Assembly: GCA_963513935.1 (NCBI GenBank)
Contig: OY740765.1
Span: 149,073,830-149,137,829 of the forward strand
From: Aphrophora alni
Taxonomy: Eukaryota > Arthropoda > Insecta > Hemiptera > Aphrophoridae
Direction: 5' to 3'
Length of the DNA stretch: 64,000 nucleotides
Positions within the stretch are counted from its first letter, which is position 1, and each line of letters opens with the position of its first letter. The translations under genes were made by a program, and so were the position numbers. The notes beneath the pieces were generated by a model. The model saw only the letters and a list, made by a program, of their open reading frames with translations. It was not told where the DNA came from and did no database searches. Of the stretch, positions 1-11,464 are shown piece by piece.

Positions 1-75
1 ATACATACCATAAGGTAGACTTTCATAATGCACTATATGGTAAGGTCCTGATATGTGGAGAAGTGATGTTATAAC

Positions 76-470
76 CAGGGTGACCATATGTCCGGCTTTA
101 GGAGGACATGTCCTCCTTTTTAACGTATGTCCTCCTGTCCCCCGAAACATGCCAGTCAGTTATTAAAAAAACTAATACACTCTGTGGAAATTTCAATGTC
201 AATGACTTCTTTCCTTACTTTGTTTCTAAAGGTAGGTTCATCACCAACATTAACTACCAGTATATTATTACTGTTAAGAAATTCTAAGGGTGACTCGCCA
301 CTAGTATTTGTGTTACTTGAGCTCCATTTTATGTGATGAGAGTTGGAGTCCAATCCCGCGAGGAAATGCTCCTCCTCCTCACAGAAATACGTCTCCGTTT
401 CTAGTTCTTCACAGGGTGGAGTTACCTCCGAATCATAGGGAAGGTAAATCGAGCTCATGATGACGTTTCT
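76..470. mobile_element. hAT-like transposon end (left terminus only)
   Basis: The sequence from 76 begins CAGGGTGACCATATGTCCGG and then forms a GGAGGACAT/ATGTCCTCC hairpin. That start is typical of terminal inverted repeats of hAT-superfamily elements. A 100-codon open frame on the minus strand (156-458) ends just inside it, rich in acidic residues; I do not recognise the product. No matching right terminus (…GGTCACCCTG) was seen downstream, so the other end is lost, or the element is truncated. The 8 bases before the terminus (68-75) would be the target duplication, but the partner is missing. Classification rests on the terminus alone. Confidence 0.4.
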
Positions 471-1203
471 TCTACCTTTTCCGGATCAGCAGGTAATCTT
501 GACCGTGGTGATATCTGTGGAGCAGAAAGCAAGCAAAGGCAAACGTCACATTTTACACTTAATTACAATACAGATCGCAAGTTATTATATGAAATATTGT
601 ATATGACCTTTCCTCTTGCATCTCCCAGCACTCTTATATTTCCTCTATTTATCCAGAGTTCTTGGACAAGGGCTAGGTCTATGTTCTCAGTTAGAAATCA
701 CTGATAGTTAAATCACTGTCTTTAGGTAAAGCAAGATCATCCCGAGTGGGATACAGCTTTTCGCTCGTGCACAGCAGTCCTGAGGGTAGCTTCCTCGATT
801 TAGATGTGATTATCATCCTCTGCTACCCCCTGGAATTTTTGTCTAAATCTCTTAATCCCATGGAGGACTTTACTCCCACCAACCTTGTCCCGATATTTTC
901 ACTTTCCATCACAACACAACAAACCAATATTTTTTAAATCCACGTATAACTACGAAAAGCAGAGTACAAAATTCACTGTAAGGCTGAATTCAGTGTTTCC
1001 CCCACTACACCAACCTCCCCACAGACGACTGCGCACCTCAAGGACAAAAGATTTGTTCGTTACATTTGGGATTGCGTACATTGAATTCTTTTTCATGTCA
1101 AGTTATTTACTCTCAATAAACTAGCGTCATGTAGGCTGTAACCAACAGAATTTGTTTTGGTAGGAGTTTATTGAAGTGAAAACTTCTATTGGCGCGTTGG
1201 GTA
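471..1203. other. Non-coding stretch, no gene seen
   Basis: Only short open frames with no recognisable product and no repeat structure that I could place. It may contain the missing interior of the hAT-like element to its left. Confidence 0.4.
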
Positions 1204-1316
1204 CTTTTTGGGATGGACTTTTTCAATAGAAATCGCGTCACGCACAGTAGCGTAATGCAACTTTTGGGATGGACTTTTTCAATAGAAATCGCGTCACGCA
1301 CAGTAGCGTAATGCAA
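1204..1316. repeat. 57-bp tandem duplication
   Basis: Two head-to-tail copies (1204-1260 and 1261-1316) of a unit containing GGGATGGACTTTTTCAATAG and GCGTCACGCACAGTAGCG. They are nearly identical, differing by one T in a T-run, so the duplication is recent. The unit length is the same as the half-unit of the array that starts 30 bp downstream, although the sequences differ. Confidence 0.9.
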
Positions 1317-1346
1317 CCTTAATATATAGACAACGGATACGCGCGC

Positions 1347-1815
1347 CCCATACGTATTAAAACTAAAATCTACGAAAAATATTGCACTAACTTTCTCAAG
1401 CTCATATACATAGTCAAACTAAAATCAATGCAAAAATGTTGCACAAACTTTCTCACATACCCATATATATTAAAACTAAAATCTACGAAAAATATTGCAC
1501 TAACTTACTCAAGCTCATATACATAGTCAAACTAAAATCAATGCAAAAATGTTGCACAAACTTTCTCACATACCCATATATATTAAAACAAAAATCTACG
1601 AAAAATATTGCACTAACTTTCTCAAAATTCACATACATAGTTAAACTAAAATCAATGCAAAAATATCGCACAAACTTTCTCACATACCCATATATATTAA
1701 AACTAAAAATCTAATATTGCACTAACTTTCTCAAACTCATATACATAGTCAAACTAAAATCAATGCAAAAATATTACACAAACTTTCTCACATACCCATA
1801 GCCTATATACAGTAT
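1347..1815. repeat. 113-bp dimeric tandem array
   Basis: Landmarks (CCCATA before the TATTAAAAC block) recur at 1347, 1460, 1573, 1687 and 1795, giving a period of 113, 113, 114 and 108 bp. Each 113-bp unit is itself two related halves of about 57 bp: one carries TCTACGAAAAATATTGCACT, the other TCAATGCAAAAATGTTGCAC. The halves share the AAACTAAAATC start and the ACTTTCTCA stretch. This is a small satellite with higher-order (dimer) structure. The last unit is degraded. Confidence 0.92.
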
Positions 1816-2424
1816 TAAAACAAAAATCATAAAAGTATAAGCGTTACTTACTGTTCAAACATGTTTTCACTTCTAACGTGTGGTCTTAAGCACACCCAAA
1901 TATTTTTTATTATGTATTAGATTTTATTTAGTGAACATTATTATTGAAGATCATTTAGTTTATGATGGAAATTTTAAGTCGGAATAAGCTGTATGAATTT
2001 TACTGTGTTAAAAAAATGGTTAACTAGTGAATTCGTAAGTGTTAATTTATTAGGTTATGTTTAAATATTTGCATAACAGTGGTAAATCAACAATTACATT
2101 TTTTTGGCTAACGAACAAAATTCCGTTTTATTATTATTTTCAATAGATAGTAGTTAAAAATTATTGCTTTGGAATAAATATACTAGGTCGGAGAAAAGTA
2201 TGGATTATATACTTTTTACATCGGTTTCTGGTTCACGTCAACGTTGGTAATGTAAGGCGTTAAAAAATACAAGACGTTCTAAAAGATTAACAAAATGTAA
2301 TGTATTCTAACTATTGTAATATAAATATTACATTATTTTTATATTTTGAAATAGTATTCATTACATCGGTTCTTCTGAATAAAAAAATATAGGTTATGTG
2401 CAAGGTGTTTCATATAAACTCTTG
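1816..2424. other. AT-rich non-coding stretch
   Basis: No gene, RNA gene or repeat that I recognise. It ends at the left arm of the long-inverted-repeat element that follows. Confidence 0.4.
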
Positions 2425-4105
2425 TCTGATATATTAGAGGATTGTTCTTGGGGTTGAATTAAACACAGGAAGATTATTCATTTGTTTGAAACAAGCTTAG
2501 TAGTCTGTCTGTCTACCATTTTGTGTTTTATAAAAAAATATATATATTTAGGTAAATAAATTAGATTTCAATTCCAAATTTGGTAAATTATTTTTTGTGA
2601 CCTTTTATCAATGTATCAAATACCATGACATTATTTTTTTTTATTTTTTTCAAAATGACAGCCATTAAAAATTTTTCCCTTTTGTATTTATACCATAGTT
2701 TAAAGAATAAACGAGTTTCGAAAAACTGAAAACATAATTTCTTGGCAATGGTCTACAACCCAAAATTAGTCTAAAACCAAAATATTTTTGAAATATGATG
2801 TTTTTTAATAGTAATAATAAAAACGATTGATTGGTTTACCATGTTTTATTGTCTGAGATGCTCACTTTATCATTTGCGTTGTAGTAGTTACCAGTTTACA
2901 TTGAGCACAAACACCAGCACAATTTTGCTCTGAATGTTTGGGCTGGGATCCTCAGTGACCAAGTAATTGGGTCCTATATTCTGCCAAAATGGCTTAATGC
3001 TCCTAGTGTTATCTTGTTTGTTTTTATAGACACATTTTTCCTGAACTCTTGGAACATGTCCCTTTAGAAACCATAGCTAACTTGTGCTTCCAGCATGATG
3101 GCACTCCGGTTCATTTTGGGAATATTGTAAGGATCACTTTGATGCGTTTTATGACCAGCGATGGATCGATAGTGGTGGACTCGTCTTATGGCCTCCTCGT
3201 TCCTCTGATCTCAACCTTTTGACTGTTTTCGGTGGGTCGGATGAAAGAATTAGCTACAAAATGCCTAAAAAGGGAGAGAGAGAATCCTCTTTGTTAGAAT
3301 TGTTGATGCGGTTGTTTTCATAGAAGATGAGGTCAATGTGTTTGCATGAATGAGAGAGAGTCTATGATTAAAACGTGCAGGTCGTGTAATAAGGCTAGAG
3401 AGTGGCGTTTTGAACAACTGTTGTAATCAGACAAACTTTGTTATTTTTTCTGAAAAGTGATTTAACTATGTATTATTATGTTATTATTATTACTTCTGAT
3501 TTTCCACCTCAATGTAAAGCAGTAACTGTAGTTTTTTTTTTGAAGGAAAATATTATTGTCAATTTTAATAAAAACTACACGGCGAGTTAAACGATAAACA
3601 TGGTAAACTAAGCAATGCATTTTATTATGACTATTAAAAAAATATAATTCAAAAATATTTTGGTTTTAGGCTAATTTTTGGTATTGCAGAGAATTGCAAG
3701 AAATTATGTTTTCAGTTTTTTGAGAATAACTTAGTTAGTTTTTAAGTTATGGTAAAAAATACAAAACTATTTTCTTTACCATTCAAAAAGGAAATGTTTT
3801 AATCTTTTGTAAATTTTTTGAAGTTACAATTTTCGAGATATTTGATGTTAAAAATTTTGAACGGCCGCCATTTAAAAAAATACAAAACAAGGTCGATGTT
3901 TTTAGTACATTGATAAACAGGTCACTTAAAAATATGTATACAAAACTTGGACTTGGTATCTAATTTATTTTCAAAAATATAATGTTTTTGTACAAAACAG
4001 AAAACTGCTGACAGACAGACAATTAAGCTTGTTTCAAACAAATGAATGCTTGTTCTGTGTTTACTTCAACTTCAGGAATAATCCCCTAAAACATTCTGTA
4101 TATGA
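2425..4105. mobile_element. Long-inverted-repeat Tc1/mariner-IS630 type element, decayed
   Basis: Two inverted arms of about 400 bp (2425-2830 and 3595-4105) flank a broken transposase. Matching arm landmarks include CATTTGTTTGAAACAAGCTT at the left against its complement at the right, the GTCTGTCTGTC/GACAGACAGAC pair, and ATCAATGTA with AAATGGCGGC-like text inside each arm. Arms this long are unusual for Tc1/mariner, but occur in long-TIR subgroups. The arms have diverged by many small indels, so the copy is old. The exact outer ends are uncertain by tens of bases and I could not define the TA duplication. Confidence 0.7.
2895..3440 (+). pseudogene. IS630/Tc1-mariner superfamily transposase fragment
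   Basis: Translation in shifting plus frames gives peptide blocks typical of the DDE region of insect IS630-like transposases: FSLNVWAGILSDQVIGSYIL (about 2930-2990), LCFQHDGTPVHFG (about 3085-3122) and RWIDSGGLVLWPPRSSDLN (about 3160-3216). The HDGxPxHF block and the WPPRSPDL block each normally hold or flank a catalytic Asp. At least two frameshifts and a lost N-terminal DNA-binding region make it non-functional. It sits between the two long inverted arms and so was presumably the element's own gene. The fragment at 63535-64000 is of the same general family, and covers an earlier part of the protein. Confidence 0.75.
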
Positions 4106-5398
4106 ACAAAGATATGGAAAGTTGAATTTTTACTCCACGGCATTAACTCATTTTTGGTTGAATATAGAAAATTACATAAGCAAGATTTGAAAAGCTGCTT
4201 ATCTATATTATACATTAGGTAAGATGAATATTAGTGCTCATGTACATGGTGTTCAGTAATTCGTGGAACAAGATTTGATTCCTGATAAGAAAACGTATAA
4301 AACAAATTATAAAGTAAACAAATAACATTACCCTTTGTGTCGTGAATTGTTATACACCCTTTATATTTGCAGATAATTCCATTTCATCCAATTTATTAAT
4401 TAGGTAAACAAACAGCTATTCAATAAAAACTTTGTTATTACATATTGAACTAAACAAATTAAATTTTGCACATCTCAGTAATGAAAATATTTTTCTCATC
4501 AATAGAGCTGACATTTAAGTACTATTTAAAAAAACTAATACAACACTTATATATATATTTTACTACAAGAAGTTTATATTTTACTAATTTTGGGAACATC
4601 AAGTGTTTTGACGGTACTTACTTCATTATCTGTAGATAGCTCTTTTACAGACACACACAACTCAAATATCTTTCTACGCGGAAATATTTTACAGATTTTA
4701 CCTAACCTTGTATATATAAGAACATTATTCGTCGTCTCCTGCCTATGCCTCTACCTTGTAAGTAATCTAATTTGTTTTGATTCTAGGTGAGTTACCATCC
4801 TTCTTAACAATAGCAGCTGTTTGGGTAAGATAAATATACACTTTTGAGCTTATGCAAGTAACAAGTATATTGTGTACTGTGAAAATCCTGCAACTTTTAG
4901 GCTAGGAAATAGAAAACCGAATAATTTTATATTTTTGTGGTATAAATAAAACTATTGAATGGCATATGAGGTAAATTCACTCCGTTTCTAAAAATGAGGT
5001 TTTTATAGGGTAAGATTTGTTGGTTTATGTTAAGAGCACTTTATGTTCTGTTTTTGATTAAGCAACGACGAACTCGATAGTTTCCCCCTTTACCAAAAAC
5101 ATTTATGAGAAAACTTAAAATTAGTAAATGTAAAACTCCCATTGAGCGAGACCTTAATTTAAAGGTTTCGTTTAGTAAAAAAATCTGCTAAAACTAGATA
5201 TCGCCATTTTGTTTCAAAACAAAACGGCGCGGCGGTCTGTCAAATAAATGTATGTTAACTTCAAAACTTCAAAAAGGTATGTTACTTTAAAACAAACTAT
5301 TGCGACAAAATATGCATCAATATTTTTATGAACTTTAAATTACTATTTAACAACTCAAATAATGTACACAAAGTGTGTACAATATACATATTAAATGT
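4106..5398. other. Non-coding stretch, no gene seen
   Basis: AT-rich with only short open frames. One CGCCATTTTG motif occurs near 5202. Nothing else recognised. Confidence 0.4.
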
Positions 5399-5422
5399 TG
5401 AGCTTGACTTATGAGAAAAACT

Positions 5423-5605
5423 ATTCAGTATAACAAACACACAGAACACAATTCTCATAAAAAACTCATTCAACTGGTTGTGGTTTGGTTGGTGTAGCTG
5501 GTGTATCACTGAAGAGGACGACCTTGTCGTTGAAACGCGTCTGATACCTAGGCGTTTTTTTTAATGAGAATTGTGTTCTGTGTGTTTGTTATACTGTGTA
5601 CAATA
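5423..5605. repeat. Fold-back unit carrying a hammerhead-like module
   Basis: Inverted arms of about 40 bp, left around 5427-5468 (AGTATAACAAACACACAGAA and following) and right around 5556-5598 (its complement, ending TGTTTGTTATACT), enclose a loop of about 87 bp. The loop holds the module at 5500-5549. A partial relative without the loop lies at about 38575-38635: both share TTGAGCTTGACTTATGAGA, found here at 5399-5417. Confidence 0.85.
5500..5549 (+). ncRNA. Hammerhead-ribozyme-like module (best-paired copy)
   Basis: Read 5' to 3': a 5' helix strand GGTGTATCA (5500-5508), core CTGAAGA (5509-5515), one extra G, stem GACGAC/GTCGTT with loop CTT (5517-5531), core GAAA (5532-5535), a tiny hairpin ACGCGT, then C (5541), then TGATACC (5542-5548). 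GTATCA pairs perfectly with TGATAC, which is stem I of a type I hammerhead. CUGANGA and GAAA are the conserved catalytic strands, and GUC is the canonical cleavage triplet, predicting a cut between 5541 and 5542. The unpaired base between the core and stem II is not canonical. No activity is shown. Confidence 0.55.
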
Positions 5606-6008
5606 TGTTTTGTTTAACATGCTAATTGAATGTTTATTCCGTATTACAATAAATGCACCCCACTTCCAAGTGGTGATCTTGGAAATGTAAAACGCTATTT
5701 ACAATATTCAAATGAAGTGGATTTCTTTATTTTGTAAACTTTGTACTTTTCTTAGAGACGTATTTAAGGAAATGATTTACCTTTTAAAAGGTCGTCCAAT
5801 ATTGAGTTAACATGATACATTACATTTAAAACACGAAAACCTATTTTATAAAATTTAGACACGTGATGTACCTTGAGACCATTTATTGTAGTTTATACCG
5901 TTTTACAGATTAAATATAGCTTTAAAATGAGTTAACACTCGATAGGTTAAAACATTTGAGTTGCTCCTAGAAAATTCCATTTAGAGGAGAGGGTTGAATT
6001 CAAATCAA

Positions 6009-6068
<60 letters not shown>

Positions 6069-8240
6069 ACAGAGAACAATTGTATGACTTCAGTATTCTT
6101 TTCTTGTACAGTAAAAATAGCCTTAAACTGTTAGAAAATTTTAAATGGAAAGAATTAAAGTGTAAAAAAAAATATGGAAAGGTGTTTTTTTAACATTACT
6201 TCCTTTTTTAAGAAATTGATGAATCTCCAATTTCCTCTTAAAATATTAATTTTACGAAAACTTGTTAAATGCAAATTTTAAAGATCATGATATTTCCTAC
6301 AATTTGATTGTTTATTCGTTTCAGTGTAATTGAAATTGACCGAGTTATGACCTTTTGAAGGTGGCGTTGAAACTAACTCACCCTTCATATCGCACACACG
6401 GTTAAATGTTTCAATTGTTAATAACTCGGGAAAACTGTATGTCGTAACGAGAATTCTAAAAAAAACAACTTATTTTAGATAAGTTAATTGCCTTTATTTT
6501 GAGCGCTTATTTCTTGCTGTACGGTGAAAAGTGACCAAGTTATGATTGAAAAAAAACTAAAAATAATTCTTAAATAATAGTCTAATATTATTTGCTCCAA
6601 ATGACAATAATTGAACAAAGTAAGTATTTTAAAGCAACTTTCCATAGTTTGTAAATTTTACTGTACAGTTAGTTATTTCACAGTTTTCGTATTTTTTAGA
6701 CAATCAGTAATATATTTAAATTGCATATGGAAGCGTCGCCCGTGACTATGAAATGTGCATCGATCATATAATCGTGGCTTTTATAATTTGTGGCTCACCA
6801 TATTTATTTATGTGTCTGCAAATAAAAAGTGTAGAGATGGAGATTTGTATCCTATCATTTTCAAATTTGGTTTGTAGGTTTACTTTCACGAATTAATTGA
6901 TAAGTTCTGTAATAAAAAAAAAAGTTAATTAATTTCAAAATGGAGGCTTCAACAAATTATTAATACTAGTCGTAACAGTTTACAATCTTTATAATCACAA
7001 AATTTGCAAAAGAAATGTTCTCGCTTGTCAGAGTTTGTATAGATAAAAATATTAGACATGAAGCAGTGCAAGGCATGCGCAGATTGCTAACAATGGGCGC
7101 ATGTGTGATTGTTTCATAGCTACTTATTGCGCTCCAGTATCACGCAGAAATCAGTTAAATGCACCTAATGGTGATTGCTTCCGACCAGTCACACCTTAAT
7201 AACGCTTGATTATTAGATGTTATCAATTGTCAAGTGATTGTGATTGCATGCGGAAAATTTCAGTGAAATAACTTCGTTAGACATTGAAGTTGTATACAAA
7301 ATTTTTGTTTTCAAAATTGAAAAGGACATTGTGTGTTGTATCAGCAGTATAATTCCACATGCAGTTGTTGAAAATTTTCTCTTTTGTATACAAAATTAAA
7401 TAATAATAAATACAAGAAGACCCAACATAACCTAAATCAATAAAACTGCAAGAGTTAGTAGAGGGAACTAGTTGAGAATTACGATTGCAATGTTCATTAA
7501 ATAATAATTATTATTATTCCCTAGTGATGCCACTACTACAGCGTTAGGAGATTGTCTGGATGCAGTTAATAAATTTCTCTATATTCGACTAGACGGCGGC
7601 GTGCTAGTTTACTGTTCTCTCGTATGGTCCTTGGTATTCCTGCTGGTGGCTTATCCAATGACGTTGCCTCCATCAATTGTCTTGGCTTTCCGTTTTCAAC
7701 CAATCGATCATGTCCGAACCAATGATGTTGCAGGTCCTTTTACTCACCGGTGTCTGTTTTAAATCGCCCAGTATCCCATATTTCTAGTTCCGTCTATTCG
7801 AGTATTTTTCATTCTTCTTCATTCATTTACCATGCATTGATTTACATATATCATTCTTTGTCATGTCAAGTTTTCACTTCCATTTATAACAATATTGGCT
7901 CCTGAACCACGTCCAAGTATTATCAACTTCTTTTTTGCCAAAATATACAACGACTCATAAATAATATCACAGGTCTGCAAAACAAATTTTAAAAGTTATT
8001 TGTACTTTAATATCTGATTTCTATGTATTTTTCAGTACTGATTTCAAGAATGAAGTCCATTTTATTCTATCACGTCAGGTTATCTCACAAAAAGGGTGTG
8101 TATTTTGGGTGAAAAACTCAGTTTAACACATTTTTTTTATATTTTTCTAAAGGTTCTAAATTTTTATAAACAGATAAAAGATGCCATGGTTTACATTTAC
8201 ACAACTGAAAAAAAAAATGCATAACTATAGCGTCAAAAGT
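5606..8240. other. Non-coding stretch with no gene seen
   Basis: Apart from the poly-T run, this holds AT-rich sequence with short chance frames. Two loosely similar blocks (about 6310-6360 and 6520-6550) both read as a TGACC(A/G)AGTTATGA motif, suggesting an old repeat. The slightly GC-richer patch at 7540-7790 is open in places on the minus strand, but I could not match it to a family. Confidence 0.35.
6015..6065. repeat. Poly-T run, about 51 bases
   Basis: Uninterrupted T tract. It could be the poly(A) tail of a minus-strand retrotransposon insertion, but no LINE or SINE body was recognised immediately to its right. It is otherwise a plain homopolymer. Confidence 0.9.
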
Positions 8241-8244
8241 CCTT

Positions 8245-9365
8245 GTATAAGCGCTTTCGCACCACACCATAACTTCTTTTAATGCTCTTTCTGCTGTAGA
8301 CAGCTTGAGGATCGTCCCTTTTTAATATCCAGCAGTAATCCGCTATCATGTTAACGATTCATCTTCCTTGGTACTTTTTTTCCATTTCTTTGATGTTTTG
8401 ATGGAACCTTTCGTCCTGCTTTTCACTGACATCACCAATATATGCAGGGAAGAAGTCAAAGTCTGAGTGGAGAAAACTTATGATCATGTTACAAAGAGAA
8501 AACTTAACTTGTATGCTCATATTATAACCCAACTTCTTGAAGTTGTCTTGCTTGTCAGCGACGATTGACTTGTAGTTTGGGTCCTTTTTGTTTCCCAGAA
8601 TACTGGTTACAACTAGTTTAAGAGATATAGATGCTGGTTTTTTTATTCCATTTTTTAGTCAAAGCTGGAATCCCTCATTAATTTTCTTATGTCAGGTTAG
8701 ACAAACACTCCTTCTTTTATCTTTGCGTCGGATAACTCAGGAATCTGCCCTCTAAGGTATCTAAATCAATCTCCTTCTTATGGCAATGCTTTGACAAATT
8801 GTTTCATCAAACCCAATTTAATGTGGAGTGAAGAGGAAGTAATAAATTTTTGGGATCTACAAGAACCTGAAGACAGCAAATGTTTTCTTTCAATCTAGAT
8901 TTTAGTACTTCTGCTGAATACTTTGGGAGCCCTAAGATTTAAACTAAATCGTTCAGTTTAGATTGGGTGAATAAATTGGTTCCTTGTGCCAGGGTCGTAG
9001 CAATCACTGTCTTCATCACTAACACACGGTGGAGGCAATGGCTCGAAATCATCTTACATACTCGTATCATCCAGAGACTCTGAAGGAAAATTCATTGATA
9101 CTTCGGTTCCATGAGGAATAGGATGAATAGCTGACGGGATGTTTGGATTCTTATTTATTAAATTGAAACCTTGCACTTTGCAGGAACAAAAATAACCGTC
9201 ATAACTATGATTTTAGGTTTCTCTCCAAACTATAGGTATTCCATAACGAATGGACCGCTTTTTACCCTGAAACCACTGTCTTAGTTCTTCGACACGGACT
9301 GAACAAACTTTGTTTGTGGCCAAACTTGATCGCCTAATTTCATCCCAAAATAAGTTATGTACAAA
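8245..9365 (-). pseudogene. Decayed copy of a multicopy insect ORF of unknown function
   Basis: Minus-strand translation gives, in order, RYGIPIVWRE (about 9250-9222), an acidic stretch with DEDSDCYDPGT (about 9025-8985), HIKLGLMKQFVKALP (about 8828-8784), GQIPELSDAKIKEGVFV (about 8757-8706), LGYNMSIQVKFSL and HSDFDFFPAYIGDVSEKQ (about 8533-8435), FHQNIKEMEKKYQG (about 8424-8383) and YCWILKRDDPQAVYSRKS (about 8340-8290). This matches, from memory, a widespread uncharacterised multicopy protein family of arthropods that is often annotated as a hypothetical protein and behaves like a mobile or transposon-borne gene. There are about ten in-frame stops or shifts, and a middle segment is missing, so it is dead. 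Its function is unknown to me. Confidence 0.7.
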
Positions 9366-10039
9366 ATCTGAAACATTTATTTGTTGATTTTTAACTGTAT
9401 AAAACTGTTACCATAAAAGTAGCAGATAGAATTCGGTGAATTGAGACATCGTCTGGAAATCATTGCCCTCAAATCAACCACACAACTGTTAAAAAATATC
9501 ACTACTTTATAAAACCAGAACAGCACGTGAACAGCACAGAGCAAAGATTTGTGAAGATCTCTGAAGGAGAATGTGGTACAGTGGAAGGTGGTTGGAAGGA
9601 GGATGGTGGGGAGAAACAGGCACTGACACAAACGATACCAGAGGAGGGAAATAGTAAGGGATGGGAGGGAAGGTAGACATACAGGCACTAATAGGAAAGT
9701 TATAAAGTCTTAACCGTATTACACTAGTTTTAGTACGAAAGTCCAGTTTTATATGAATGTCTATTTCATTGCAAACGCCTTAAAACTTTCTTACATTACT
9801 TTTTTTAATGTTTAAATCAAAATATAACACTTTCTTTGGAATTATTTAAATTTTTTCAAACCTCATAGTACTACCTTACTTTAAAAAACAGACAAATGCG
9901 ACTAAGATAGACATGCTAATTGTAACAAAACTGTACGTAATGGTATTTTTTTCTATGATTTTCCGATCAGCACCAAAAGTACTATAAAAATCACTGATTA
10001 CATTTGAGACATTTTTTTTGTCGCGTTCCTCTCTTCAAA

Positions 10040-10190
10040 CCGCTACAAATTTTTCTTTATTTTTGCAATAAAAATGTTACCATCAGCTTTGACCATATCC
10101 GGGACGATCTTGTCTTCTCCGACTGCTTTCCCAATGACGATTTTAAGAAATTGCATCTTTTATAACAGCTCCATGTGTTTCCCGGTTTAA
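10040..10190 (-). pseudogene. RTE-like LINE reverse transcriptase scrap
   Basis: The minus strand encodes a peptide around KAVGEDKIVPDMVKADG (about 10130-10080). This resembles the segment just upstream of the reverse transcriptase palm in RTE-type LINEs (normally …GKA.G.D.I..EMIKA.G). Only about 40 residues are readable, with frame breaks on both sides. The match rests on one motif, so another non-LTR clade is possible. Confidence 0.4.
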
Positions 10191-10896
10191 GAGAGATGGT
10201 GACCAATTTTTTTGGATCCTTAAAGCTTGAGCAAAATATTTAGAGCCGATTTTGATAAAATCATAAAAAATTTTAACATCTACCAACAAATTTTATATAT
10301 TTTAAAAAAATGAATACAAATAAGGTTATAATCTGTCTCAGGCGTGAGAAATTCCAGAAACCACTTTTTTAAACATAAGAGATCTACGATTTTTTTTACT
10401 CATATAAATATAATTTTGTCTATAAGACGCTTAAGCGTGAAATATAATAAAAGAGAGTTTTCATTTAAAAACCAAAGTTTAAAGACATAGCAGTAAAACA
10501 ATTAAAAAAAGGTGCGTATATTGTTTTTCTAGTGTAGTTACGAATACCGAGATTATAATTAATTAGACACCTCTCAACTTAAACCGTATTAGCCTATATT
10601 CCATAAGACACTAAGATTAGACGGAGTAATTAACTGAAAATAGTGTGTTGTCAACAGCTCAGTGAGACTAGGACGCGACCTGGTTTCACTAATTGAAAAC
10701 AATTTTACATTATGCAAACACCAGCACAAGGAAGTTATTTATTTTGTAACTTATATAATGTATAAGTACTATTGGCACAGACTTGTCCATCCAGTGTATA
10801 TAGGGAAGTTTTCCCTGGGGTTTCGTATTCTCCAAACATGCAGTCTCATAGACGCAAAAGTTGACTTGGAAGTAATTGTGAGATTAATTACTAATA

Positions 10897-11089
10897 TAAT
10901 AGGAAACTTACCGTCACCAATAGTCAAGAGTAGCGTTATTTAAACGACGGCCGTTTCGGCTATTCTGCCATTATCAAGTCCTGCCATTTATTTACTCCTC
11001 CTGAAAACTTGATAATGGCAGAATAGCCGAAACGGCCGTCGTTTAAATAACGCTACTTTTGACTAATGGTGACGGTAAGTTTCCTATTA
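10897..11089. repeat. Near-perfect palindromic fold-back, 83-bp arms
   Basis: Left arm 10897-10979 and right arm 11007-11089 are reverse complements with only two mismatches in 83 bp, separated by a 27-bp spacer. Each arm contains GGCAGAATAGCCGAAACGG (on the minus strand in the left arm, plus in the right) and the GTCGTTTAAATAACG block. High arm identity implies recent formation or ongoing gene conversion between arms. Confidence 0.95.
11005..11044 (+). ncRNA. Hammerhead-like module in right arm of fold-back
   Basis: AAAC (11005-11008) can pair with GTTT (11041-11044) as stem I. Between them: TTGATAA (11009-11015; the core is CTGANGA, so the first C and the G are changed), an extra T, stem GGC/GCC (11017-11028), GAAA (11029-11032), hairpin ACG-GC-CGT and the GTC triplet (11038-11040). 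The two core substitutions would be expected to abolish classical activity. The left arm holds the same core on the minus strand, but its stem I strand does not pair. Confidence 0.45.
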
Positions 11090-11464
11090 ATTAATTTATA
11101 ACAATAGTCGGTATGACAAAAAACATAAATTGTGATTAATTACTAGTTCCCAATATGTAAACTCCTAAGGATGCGATTAGAAAATAAACGGTGTAAAACA
11201 TTGCACAAACTTATGCAGTGTAGGCCTTATGAAATTTTTGTTCAATCAGAACTTTCACCCAGTTCAAAAATTTAAAATCAGTATTTGTCACGACACTGTT
11301 ATAATTTTGTGAAAAATATCGTGATCAAGTATTTTTTTATACAGAATTAGTGACACTTCCATTTCAACCTTCCGACACTCGAAGAAACATCGTTATGCCT
11401 GGACGAAAACTGAAGGGAATATACAGTTTAGTCCTTTAACACTCAGTACAAAGTAATACCACAA

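Noticed and set aside
1347..1815. CRISPR array
   Set aside because: Units are contiguous and alike throughout, with no unique spacers; this is a eukaryotic satellite.
9377..9688. A 103-codon minus-strand gene
   Set aside because: Composition is explained by an A/G-rich stretch on the plus strand; no domain seen.
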